41,542 nt of DNA, from assembly GCA_964595035.1 (NCBI GenBank), contig CAZQNW010000004.1:1-41542 (forward strand), in the 5' to 3' direction. The position numbers were made by a program, and so were the translations under genes. The stretch is from JAKASV01 sp964595035. GTDB lineage: Bacteria > Babelota > Babeliae > Babelales > Vermiphilaceae. The notes under the pieces were generated by a model. It was not told the DNA's origin, ran no database searches, and saw only the letters and a list, made by a program, of their open reading frames with translations. Shown here piece by piece: positions 1-7,427 of this stretch; within the stretch, counting starts at the first letter, position 1, and each line of letters opens with the position of its first letter.

Positions 1-97
1 AATGCATATGAATAATTTGGTATATTGGTTTCTTCTAAAACTTTTGCTACTCTCACTTTTGGTGATCCTTTTTTTGAGAATATTTATTTATCCTTAA
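1..97 (+). other. Possible 3' end of an upstream gene, or a small membrane peptide
   Basis: One frame is open from the left edge to a TAA at 95-97 and encodes a very hydrophobic, Leu-rich stretch (WFLLKLLLLSLLVILFLRIF). It is either the C-terminal membrane segment of a gene cut by the window edge or a 29-residue peptide starting with ATG at 8. The terminator-like hairpin over its 3' end fits a gene end. No family is recognisable, and a chance ORF cannot be excluded. Confidence 0.3.
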
Positions 98-115
98 AAT
101 TGGATCACCTTTTTT
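61..115 (+). terminator. Terminator-like long-loop hairpin
   Basis: GGTGATCC (61-68) is perfectly complementary to GGATCACC (102-109), which is followed at once by a run of six T. The stem can be lengthened by pairing the T run after the left arm with AAAA before the right arm, around a small bulge. The long loop is atypical, but the stem plus U-tract is what an intrinsic terminator for the gene entering from the left would show. Confidence 0.4.
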
Positions 116-193
116 ATTCTTTTGCAAGTCCTAGACAGAACTTTCAGTTAATGCGTAACTCCTGTTTCTTACTATTGTCAGAAATTAATACTC

Positions 194-221
194 TTGCTAC
201 ACTATCAAAGCACAATATTGT
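194..221 (+). promoter_or_regulatory. Candidate sigma70-type promoter of the MoxR gene
   Basis: TTGCTA (194-199) and TATTGT (216-221) are separated by 16 nt and lie about 40 nt upstream of the start codon. An AAGGATGA Shine-Dalgarno follows. This is a pattern match only. Confidence 0.3.
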
Positions 222-259
222 ACAATGGCGTGGTCATATAGTATAAGGATGAACTACCC

Positions 260-1246
260 ATGGATGTCAATCCAAATAAAAATATTATTGAAGAAATCAA
301 AGAAGAGAGTTCTCGATTTCAAGGTCTTGCAGTCGAAGTTTCTAAGGTGATTGTAGGTCAGAAAGAAGTTATAGATTTCATTCTTAATGCAATCTTAACT
401 AATGGACATATTTTGCTGGAAGGTGTTCCAGGTATAGCAAAAACGACAATGATTAAAGCAATCGCGCGAGGGCTTGGTTTGCAGTTTAATCGTATTCAGT
501 TTACACCGGATTTATTACCTGCTGATTTAATTGGGACACTTGTTTATAATCCGAAAACACAAGAGTTTGAAACAAAAAAAGGCCCCATTTTTTCTAACCT
601 TATTTTAGCTGATGAAATAAACCGTGCTCCGGCAAAGGTGCAATCGGCTCTTTTGGAAGCAATGCAAGAACATCAGGTTACCATTGGTTCGCATACATAT
701 AAACTTGATGAACCATTTTTGGTTTTTGCGACACAAAATCCCGTGGAACAAGAAGGGACATATCGTTTGCCCGAAGCACAAGTAGATAGGTTTATGTTTA
801 AACTACTTGTGGGATATCCATCATTAATGGAAGAGCGTGAAATCGTTAAGCGTTCACTTAATGTTGATATTGTACAAAAGCTTTTAAATAAAGATGATAT
901 CGCGCGAGCACAAAATCTTGTTAATCAAGTGTATATTGATGAAAAAATTATCGATTATATTGTACATATTGTATTTGCGACGCGCGAGCCAGCCCATTTT
1001 AATTTGAAAGAATTGAAGCCTCTTATATTATATGGCGTATCTCCTCGTGCTACGTTAGCATTGTTTAATGCATCGAAAGCTCATGCATTTTTAAAACGAC
1101 GTCATTTTGTTACCCCGGATGACGTTAAAGCTGTATGTCCTGCTGTTTTAAGACATCGTTTAGTGTTGACGTATGATGCTGAAGCTGAAAATATAAAGTC
1201 TGATGCTATAATTCAAAAAATATTGAGTGTGGTGCCAACTCCATGA
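260..1246 (+). CDS. MoxR-family AAA+ ATPase
   Basis: MoxR-type AAA+ ATPase of 328 aa, full length for the family; the family acts as chaperone-like ATPases that mature or activate partner complexes. Visible motifs are Walker A GVPGIAKT (residues 55-62), Walker B LILADEIN (114-121), sensor 1 ATQN (157-160), the family hallmark around NPVEQEGTYRLPEAQVDRF, and sensor 2 GVSPRA (259-264). The protein is soluble with no signal peptide, so it is cytoplasmic. The start is supported by AAGGATGA upstream. MoxR genes usually sit beside DUF58 or VWA-domain genes, but here the next gene is a type II secretion component after a 117-nt gap with its own promoter, so a functional link to secretion is only suggested by position. 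The family call is very secure; the substrate is unknown. Confidence 0.95.
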   Translation: MDVNPNKNIIEEIKEESSRFQGLAVEVSKVIVGQKEVIDFILNAILTNGHILLEGVPGIAKTTMIKAIARGLGLQFNRIQFTPDLLPADLIGTLVYNPKTQEFETKKGPIFSNLILADEINRAPAKVQSALLEAMQEHQVTIGSHTYKLDEPFLVFATQNPVEQEGTYRLPEAQVDRFMFKLLVGYPSLMEEREIVKRSLNVDIVQKLLNKDDIARAQNLVNQVYIDEKIIDYIVHIVFATREPAHFNLKELKPLILYGVSPRATLALFNASKAHAFLKRRHFVTPDDVKAVCPAVLRHRLVLTYDAEAENIKSDAIIQKILSVVPTP

Positions 1247-1300
1247 TCTTACAAAAATTTTATTTTGAGGTTAAGATTCTAACAATGGTTCGATTTGGTC

Positions 1301-1330
1301 TTGACAAAAATCTTATAAGGGGGGTATTGT
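1301..1330 (+). promoter_or_regulatory. Candidate promoter of the secretion operon
   Basis: A consensus TTGACA (1301-1306) is followed after 18 nt by TATTGT (1325-1330). The first gene of the operon starts at 1364 with an AAGGAAGG Shine-Dalgarno. This suggests the operon is transcribed separately from the MoxR gene. Confidence 0.5.
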
Positions 1331-1363
1331 GGAAAAGTATAACTAAAAAAAAAGGAAGGCTAG

Positions 1364-2476
1364 ATGAAACAGCCATTGTGGATTGTTAATAGCTCTTTAT
1401 TATTACTTTTCGTTGTAGTTGGTGCGTTTATTGTGTTTTCGCGTAGTAAAGTTCCAACAAGGGTTTCAATAGTTCCCGAACAAGCTGCTGTTGAATTTCG
1501 TACTGAACGCCCTATAATCAGTAGCAAAAAAATTTATGAGAAAGATCTTTTCGGAACGTATATAGTTGTTCCTTCAGTCAAGCCTCTTGATGTTAATTTC
1601 GAAATGCCGCCTGCGCCAATTGCTCGACCACCAATTATTCCAGCGCTTCCTGCGCCGGTATTTTTGCCACCTTTGAATGTAACATTAAAAGGTATTGTAA
1701 CTGTGGCGTATGATGATATGAAAAATCGTGCCATTATAGCGGATAACAAGACCAGTCAAGAAGGTGTTTATAAGGTTGGCGACAGTATAGAAGATGCTCA
1801 TCTGATGAGAATTTTTACAAATAAAGTTGTACTGGTACGTTCTAATGGACAGCAAGAGGTTTTGTATTTAAGAGAGAAAGATGCAAAAACAGATCCAATG
1901 TTTGCAACTTTAAGTGGCTGGGCTGATATTGTTAAGGAAGTTCATCCGAATGAATATAGCATCGATCCAATTGCGTTTACAGGTCGTATTAAAAGTCTCG
2001 CGCAGTTTATTGATATGTTTGACCTAACAACGGTATACAAAAAGGGCCAGAATGTTGGTTGCAGAGTTGGAAATATCGCAAAAGATTCTCTGGGGACATT
2101 CTTAGGGTTCCAGCCGGGTGATATAATTTTAAAAGTTAATGCTATACCTGCTACAGATACAGCCCATAGGCTTAAGATTTATAAAGATATCATACAGGAA
2201 CCGCTTGAAGGAAAGCAGATTACTGTGGACTTTATGCGTCGCAAAATGATGATGACTATAAAGATTACAGTAGAAGAGAAAAAACCGAAACCAACATTCG
2301 AAAATATACACAGGGTCCCGGCGATTCCAAAAAACGGTGAGGAGATTAAAGACAAAGAGCTGAGGACATTAAAGGAGAAATATAATTTTGCTCCAACAAT
2401 AAAAGAGATACGAGAGAAGGAACGGGCGCATATGGTGCAACGAGAAAAACGAAACAACCCGAACATAATTGAGTAA
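1364..2476 (+). CDS. Type II secretion GspC-like inner-membrane protein with PDZ domain
   Basis: GspC-like linker protein, which in type II secretion systems joins the inner-membrane platform to the secretin. The order is right for the family: a short cytoplasmic N-terminus, one membrane helix (residues about 8-26), a Pro-rich periplasmic linker (about 81-103), an HR-like beta domain (about 105-170, with LKGIV and YKVGDSIEDAHLMRI), then a PDZ domain (about 205-302, with FLGFQPGDIILKVNAIPATD). The C-terminus is a highly charged tail. It begins a tight operon, and the secretin gene follows after 5 nt, as gspC-gspD do in classical clusters. Divergence from proteobacterial GspC means the symbol is withheld. 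The main alternative is a PilP-like pilus linker, but a PDZ domain favours GspC. Confidence 0.8.
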   Translation: MKQPLWIVNSSLLLLFVVVGAFIVFSRSKVPTRVSIVPEQAAVEFRTERPIISSKKIYEKDLFGTYIVVPSVKPLDVNFEMPPAPIARPPIIPALPAPVFLPPLNVTLKGIVTVAYDDMKNRAIIADNKTSQEGVYKVGDSIEDAHLMRIFTNKVVLVRSNGQQEVLYLREKDAKTDPMFATLSGWADIVKEVHPNEYSIDPIAFTGRIKSLAQFIDMFDLTTVYKKGQNVGCRVGNIAKDSLGTFLGFQPGDIILKVNAIPATDTAHRLKIYKDIIQEPLEGKQITVDFMRRKMMMTIKITVEEKKPKPTFENIHRVPAIPKNGEEIKDKELRTLKEKYNFAPTIKEIREKERAHMVQREKRNNPNIIE

Positions 2477-2481
2477 AGCGT

Positions 2482-5244
2482 ATGAAAAGATTAATCAAAA
2501 ATATATTCGTAAGTTGTGTAGGGTTTATGTGTATGGCTCTTTATAGTAGTCAAGCGATACAGAGTAATACACAACCTTCTGAGTTAATCCAAACAATAAC
2601 AGATGCGCAAGTAACGCCTGCTGTAGCAGAAGAGCAACAGACGCCTCATCAAATTATTGAGCCGGTTGAATCTGAAATATCTGTTGATACTGTGCCATCT
2701 AAAGAGCTTGAGATTCAAGTTCCTGTAGAACAAAAAACTGTAGCGCCACCTGATGTTCCTGCGGTACCGATTACGCGTATAGTACCTCCGCATCATGAGA
2801 TGCACGGGGGCCTTCAAGCTGTAAAAAACGCGCATGTATCTTTAACACAAGAATCAGATTCAAAAGAAGTAATTGAGGCAGAAAAAGAAGGTGATGTAGA
2901 GGCGCTTGAAGAACTAGCTTCGCGATCTGAAAAAGTACAGACTCAACGTGTACCGCCACCAGATGATAGTGATGAATTAATTAATTTTCAATTCGAAAAT
3001 ACGGATTTAAAAAATGTTATCAAGCAGGTAGGAGACCTCTTTGATGTTACATTTTTGACTGATGATATAATTAATCCACTTCCTCAAGGGCAAGGGGCGG
3101 TAGCAACAACGGGTAACAAGGTTTCTTTCAGAACTCAACAGCCTATGACAAAGAAACAGGCTTGGAGTATGTTTCTTAGTTTTCTTGATATAGCAGGATT
3201 TAATGTTGTTCCAGGCACTTCTCCACGAAGATATCGCGTCATTTCGTCTACAAAAGCATTAAAAGCGCCTGAACCTGCATATATTGGTGTTGATCCTAAA
3301 ACGTTGCCCGATGATGATCAGATGATTCGTTATGTTTATTTTATAGAAAATGGCAACATGACTGTTATTCAAAGCGTTGTAGATAAATTGCGCAGTTCTA
3401 CATCAGACTTAGTGTCACTTGGTGATGCGAAGGCGTTTATCTTGACAGATAAGGCGTATAATATTAAAACACTCATGACGATAGTTAAGGAACTTGATCG
3501 TGTCAGTATGCCGCAATCGATGTCTGTGATGAAATTATATCGTGCGGATGCCACAGATGTTAAAAAATTATTTGATCAGCTTATGGGTACTGATGAAAGT
3601 AAGCAGCAGCAGATGTTTATGCCTCCACGGCAACAACCGACTGCATTATACTTTCCTCAAAATACGCGTATAATTGCTGAGCCTCGTACTAATTCTCTTA
3701 TTATCTTGGGAACACCGGATTCAATAGAAAAGATTGAATCATTTATTAGTAAACATGTCGACAAAGATCCGGAAACACCACATTCACCTCTTTTTTACTA
3801 TGATTTGAAGTTTGCGCAAGCCAAAAATGTAAAAACGATATTAGAAAATACGGTAGGAAAGTTTGGCCGTGAGCCTGCAACTGATGCAGGCAAGGTTGGT
3901 GGAGTTCGTGGTGTTGATAAATATGTGCGTCCTATGGCATTTATTGATGATCCGGCAACAAATCGTATTATCATGAAAGGTGATTATCAGGATTATCTTC
4001 TTGTAAAAGATTTGATAGCCCAAATTGACCAACCTCAACCGCAAGTTGCCGTTGAAGTTCTTGTTTTGTTAGTCAGTTGGCAAAAAGTAAAAAAACTAGG
4101 TACGCAAATAAGAAATTACATGAAAACTTGCGGTGGCTTTGGTTCTGATAGGGTTCAGTTTCAAACTTCCGGGCTTGGAGGACAAGGTATAGTTGAGCGA
4201 CAAAAGCCTTCAAGTAGTAGTGAACTTACGATACCTAATCGTCTTATGGGTAATCTTCTTGATTTGGTTACAGCGTTGGAAGCCGGTAATACCATTATTT
4301 CTCTTGGTAGAGATATTTTCGGAGTTTGGGGTCTTATTCAATTATTTGAAACTTTTGTTGCATCAGAAACAGTAGCAAACCCATTTATTTTGGCTTCTAA
4401 TAAACAAAAGGCGGTAGTAGAAGTTGGTGAAGTCCGTCGTGTTATTACATCGGAAATTGTTCAAAATGCTGAACAGCGTACCCCAACATTTGATAATATG
4501 GATGCGACGCTTAAGGTTGAAGTGACACCACAGATAAACTCTGATGGTATGATATCTTTGGATATTGTTGTTTCAATTGTTAACTTTATATCTGGATCAA
4601 CCGCAACTAATGTTGCGACACAAAATCGTGAAATTAGAACAAAAGCAATTGTATCCGATAGAGAGGTATTGGCTCTTGGAGGATTGATTCGTAATAATTC
4701 TACTCAAAATAAGGCTAAGACTCCTTTGTTGGGAGATATTCCATTCTTAGGTTGGTTATTTAAGAATGAAAGTGCAGACGATGTTCGAGATAGTTTACTT
4801 ATCCTGTTTTCGACACAAATCATTGATCCGCTAAATCCATCAGCGGCAGCGCGCTTTACACAACATCACATTGATGATTACTATGGTACGTTGGATGCGA
4901 TGAATTATGTGGTTGATAAAAAGGATCCGATTTATCGTATGTTCTTCCAAGAAGATAAAAAAAGTATAGGAAATCGTGTTCAGGACTTTATTTTTGAAAA
5001 GCCTGCTAAACGTAAAAGGAAAGAGAGACAACTCAAAAAGGCAGAAGAACAAAAAGCAAAAGAAGGGGTTAAACAAACGGTAAAACAGGCTATCCCTGAT
5101 ACGCAACCAGAAAAGATATCTGTGGAACATAAAAATGTTCGAAGTCCTGAACCAAAAGTTGTCCATAATAAAAGGAATGATAGACACCGCGCTAGGGTGT
5201 CATTAGTTAATGAAACAACTGAAGATTTGGGGGTTTCTGCATGA
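2482..5244 (+). CDS. Secretin (GspD/PilQ-like outer-membrane channel), first copy
   Basis: Secretin forming the multimeric outer-membrane pore of a type II secretion or type IV pilus-like system. A signal peptide (residues 1 to about 26) is followed by a long low-complexity linker. Next come an N0 domain (about 165-260, starting INFQFENTDLKNVI), N1/N2/N3-type repeats (about 282-520, with the typical PRTNSLIILGTPDSIEKIE and DPATNRIIMKGDYQDY) and the secretin core (about 525-785, with VEVGEVRRVI, VTPQINSDGMISLDI and the hallmark LALGGLIRNN...TPLLGDIPFLGWLF). About 135 residues follow the core, many of them Lys/Arg/Glu-rich, which is longer than usual. At 920 aa it is larger than typical GspD (about 650-750). 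The stop overlaps the next start by 4 nt, so translation is probably coupled. Confidence 0.92.
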   Translation: MKRLIKNIFVSCVGFMCMALYSSQAIQSNTQPSELIQTITDAQVTPAVAEEQQTPHQIIEPVESEISVDTVPSKELEIQVPVEQKTVAPPDVPAVPITRIVPPHHEMHGGLQAVKNAHVSLTQESDSKEVIEAEKEGDVEALEELASRSEKVQTQRVPPPDDSDELINFQFENTDLKNVIKQVGDLFDVTFLTDDIINPLPQGQGAVATTGNKVSFRTQQPMTKKQAWSMFLSFLDIAGFNVVPGTSPRRYRVISSTKALKAPEPAYIGVDPKTLPDDDQMIRYVYFIENGNMTVIQSVVDKLRSSTSDLVSLGDAKAFILTDKAYNIKTLMTIVKELDRVSMPQSMSVMKLYRADATDVKKLFDQLMGTDESKQQQMFMPPRQQPTALYFPQNTRIIAEPRTNSLIILGTPDSIEKIESFISKHVDKDPETPHSPLFYYDLKFAQAKNVKTILENTVGKFGREPATDAGKVGGVRGVDKYVRPMAFIDDPATNRIIMKGDYQDYLLVKDLIAQIDQPQPQVAVEVLVLLVSWQKVKKLGTQIRNYMKTCGGFGSDRVQFQTSGLGGQGIVERQKPSSSSELTIPNRLMGNLLDLVTALEAGNTIISLGRDIFGVWGLIQLFETFVASETVANPFILASNKQKAVVEVGEVRRVITSEIVQNAEQRTPTFDNMDATLKVEVTPQINSDGMISLDIVVSIVNFISGSTATNVATQNREIRTKAIVSDREVLALGGLIRNNSTQNKAKTPLLGDIPFLGWLFKNESADDVRDSLLILFSTQIIDPLNPSAAARFTQHHIDDYYGTLDAMNYVVDKKDPIYRMFFQEDKKSIGNRVQDFIFEKPAKRKRKERQLKKAEEQKAKEGVKQTVKQAIPDTQPEKISVEHKNVRSPEPKVVHNKRNDRHRARVSLVNETTEDLGVSA

Positions 5245-6845
5245 TTAAAAATATTTTTTTGCCTGAGGTGATGGGAGATTATTATATATTTCCTAAGCGT
5301 GTTTTGAGTTTTGATATAGGTAAAACACATGTTCATGCTGTGCAGGTATATCTTAAGGGACGTTCGATGTATATCGAAAAGTTCTTTGAAGAGAAAATTG
5401 AACAGGGCCCGGCTGCAACAGCAGACGATCGTATAGTTCAAGCAATAAAAAATATAATGGGGAATGCCGGAACTATACATGCATTTTATGCGTCCATAGC
5501 AAGTTCGGTTGTGGTATTTAAAGAGATCACGGTGCCATTTTTGGATTATGAAAAAATAAAGATGGTGCTTCCGTATGAGATTGAGCCATTATTGCCGTTT
5601 CCTCTAGCGCATGCTGTGTTTGACTTTATTATTACCGGGCAAAACATAGAAGAAAATAAATCACAGGTGTTGATTGCGGCAGTGCTAAAAGAACACATGG
5701 CGCAATTTTTGAGCTTATTCGGTCAAGCAGGCATAGAGTTGGACCGTGTTAGTGTAGATTTATGTTCTTTATACGGGTTATATAAAAATGTTCCCGAATA
5801 TGCTCAAGATATGCAGAATGTAGCTCTGATTGATTTTGACCTTCAGGCTACGCGTATTGCGTTTATCACTAACAGACAACTTAAATTTGTCAGAACACTT
5901 TCAAAGGGATTGATTAACATAGCAAAATCTGTAAGTGACGAGCTACATGTTCAACCATCAGAAGCTATGGAACAGATATTACGGTTTGGACTTGAACAGC
6001 AAGATTCAGAATATAATACAGTTGTCACAAAAGTGCTCGTAAGTTTTTTAAACGAAGTTGATTTTACACTTCGTTCCTTTGCATTGCAGGGTGGTGAGCA
6101 GATGACAAAAATGTATTTATTGGGTAAAGGTTCAGAAATTAAGGATATCTGCGGGTTTATAACAACATTGCTTAATAAACCATGTTCATTGTTCTCTGTA
6201 ATCTCTTTGTTACAAAATTCTCAGGTTATTGTGCAAGGTAATAACCATATTCCACGGTCTCATATTATCTGTGTAAGTGGAGCTTTTCCTTCGCCGATTA
6301 TGAATAATTTTAATTTGCTTACAGGTGAATTTTCTTCTTCAGATAAAGGGTTGTTCCAAAAGCAAGTATTAGTTGCAGCAGGGTTGCTCACGTTAATTTT
6401 AGGGCTACTTATGGGAGTAACTTTTTTTAGATTGCATGTACTGCGTAAAGAAATCAAAACATCTAACGCTCAAGTAGTGGCGGCGTTAAAAGAACGGTTT
6501 AAAGGACTTCGTGGTACACAATTAAAACAAGTAGTTGCAGAGGCTCAAAATTATATAAACAAAGAAGAACGTACGGTAGCTTTTATTGATCCTGCTCATC
6601 CTTCAATGCTTGCCTATTTATTAGAGTTGACTAATAAAATTGACAAGCAGGCAACCAGAATCGATATAGAAAGCTTACTTATTGAAGGAAATAGTATGAA
6701 GTTGAAGGCTAAAGTACCTGGGTTTGATAATCTAAAAATTCTTGAAAAAAATCTTCATGATTCTAAATTATTTCAATTTAAGCCTATAGATACTCGTGAG
6801 TTTTATCTTGAAATTACCTTGGTACCTCAGACTGGGGAGGTGTAA
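5241..6845 (+). CDS. GspL/PilM-like assembly protein (actin-like fold plus membrane anchor)
   Basis: Inner-membrane platform protein. The N-terminal ~350 residues look like the PilM/GspL actin-like domain: a phosphate-1-like VLSFDIGKTHVHAVQV (21-36), a central KEITVPFLDYEKIKMVLPYEIEPLLPF stretch typical of PilM-type pilus proteins, and a late MYLLGKGSEIK resembling the phosphate-2 loop. A single membrane helix (about 375-397) is followed by a coiled-coil and a small alpha/beta periplasmic domain, which is the GspL arrangement or a PilM-PilN fusion. It overlaps the secretin stop (ATGA) and its own stop overlaps the next start (TAATG). The architecture is clear; whether it serves secretion or a pilus cannot be decided here, because no GspE/PilB, GspF/PilC or pilin gene is in the window. 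Confidence 0.82.
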   Translation: MIKNIFLPEVMGDYYIFPKRVLSFDIGKTHVHAVQVYLKGRSMYIEKFFEEKIEQGPAATADDRIVQAIKNIMGNAGTIHAFYASIASSVVVFKEITVPFLDYEKIKMVLPYEIEPLLPFPLAHAVFDFIITGQNIEENKSQVLIAAVLKEHMAQFLSLFGQAGIELDRVSVDLCSLYGLYKNVPEYAQDMQNVALIDFDLQATRIAFITNRQLKFVRTLSKGLINIAKSVSDELHVQPSEAMEQILRFGLEQQDSEYNTVVTKVLVSFLNEVDFTLRSFALQGGEQMTKMYLLGKGSEIKDICGFITTLLNKPCSLFSVISLLQNSQVIVQGNNHIPRSHIICVSGAFPSPIMNNFNLLTGEFSSSDKGLFQKQVLVAAGLLTLILGLLMGVTFFRLHVLRKEIKTSNAQVVAALKERFKGLRGTQLKQVVAEAQNYINKEERTVAFIDPAHPSMLAYLLELTNKIDKQATRIDIESLLIEGNSMKLKAKVPGFDNLKILEKNLHDSKLFQFKPIDTREFYLEITLVPQTGEV

Positions 6846-7402
6846 TGGATTTTCTTGATACATTAAAAGCTAAAATTAGTGAACTTGATGAAAAACAGTT
6901 TTATACCTATGTTATTAGCTTCTTTGTGGTATTGGTACTTATCATTCTTTTATTAATGTTTTATTATTTCAGATCTTCTAAATCATTGAATAAGCAAATC
7001 AGAGATCTTAATATGATTCGTGCTACTCAGATTAAAGAGATTTTGACTAAAGCGGATCGACTCAAGCTGCAAAAAGAAAAACTTGATGCTTTGTTGATAC
7101 AAGATCCTGATTTTAAATTGACTGAATATCTTGAACGTGTTATTGCCCAGGTTGGGCTCAGTGAACGGAAAGATGTGGTACAAGTTCCTCAAACAACAGA
7201 TGTTAATGAGCATTATATTGAAAGTAGTATCGAGTTTACGTTGAATGATATTAATATGAAGCAACTGGTTGACTTCTTGGTAGCAGTGGAAAATAATCGT
7301 CGTGTATTTATAAAAAAATTGGAAATTACAAAGTCTAAAACAACGGCGAATAGCCTTGAAGTACATATATTAATAGCAACATTATTTCTGAAATCGGCTT
7401 GA
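6845..7402 (+). CDS. GspM/PilO-like inner-membrane assembly protein
   Basis: A small bitopic membrane protein of 185 aa: one helix (about residues 22-42, VISFFVVLVLIILLLMFYYF), a coiled-coil stretch (about 45-85), then a ferredoxin-like periplasmic domain (about 90-185) with alternating strands. The size, order and place directly after the GspL/PilM-like gene (1-nt overlap) match GspM or PilO, which dimerise with GspL/PilN. Sequence motifs in this family are weak, so the call rests on architecture and position. Confidence 0.7.
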   Translation: MDFLDTLKAKISELDEKQFYTYVISFFVVLVLIILLLMFYYFRSSKSLNKQIRDLNMIRATQIKEILTKADRLKLQKEKLDALLIQDPDFKLTEYLERVIAQVGLSERKDVVQVPQTTDVNEHYIESSIEFTLNDINMKQLVDFLVAVENNRRVFIKKLEITKSKTTANSLEVHILIATLFLKSA

Positions 7403-7427
7403 TTAAAACACAGGTGGGATGGGCTTT

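Noticed and set aside
25..246. Plus-strand ORF of 73 codons before the MoxR gene
   Set aside because: No ribosome site, no family, and it runs through the terminator-like hairpin and the probable promoter.
4980..5480. Minus-strand ORF of 166 codons
   Set aside because: It lies opposite the secretin/GspL-like junction, where the plus frames have strong motifs and overlapping stop and start codons.
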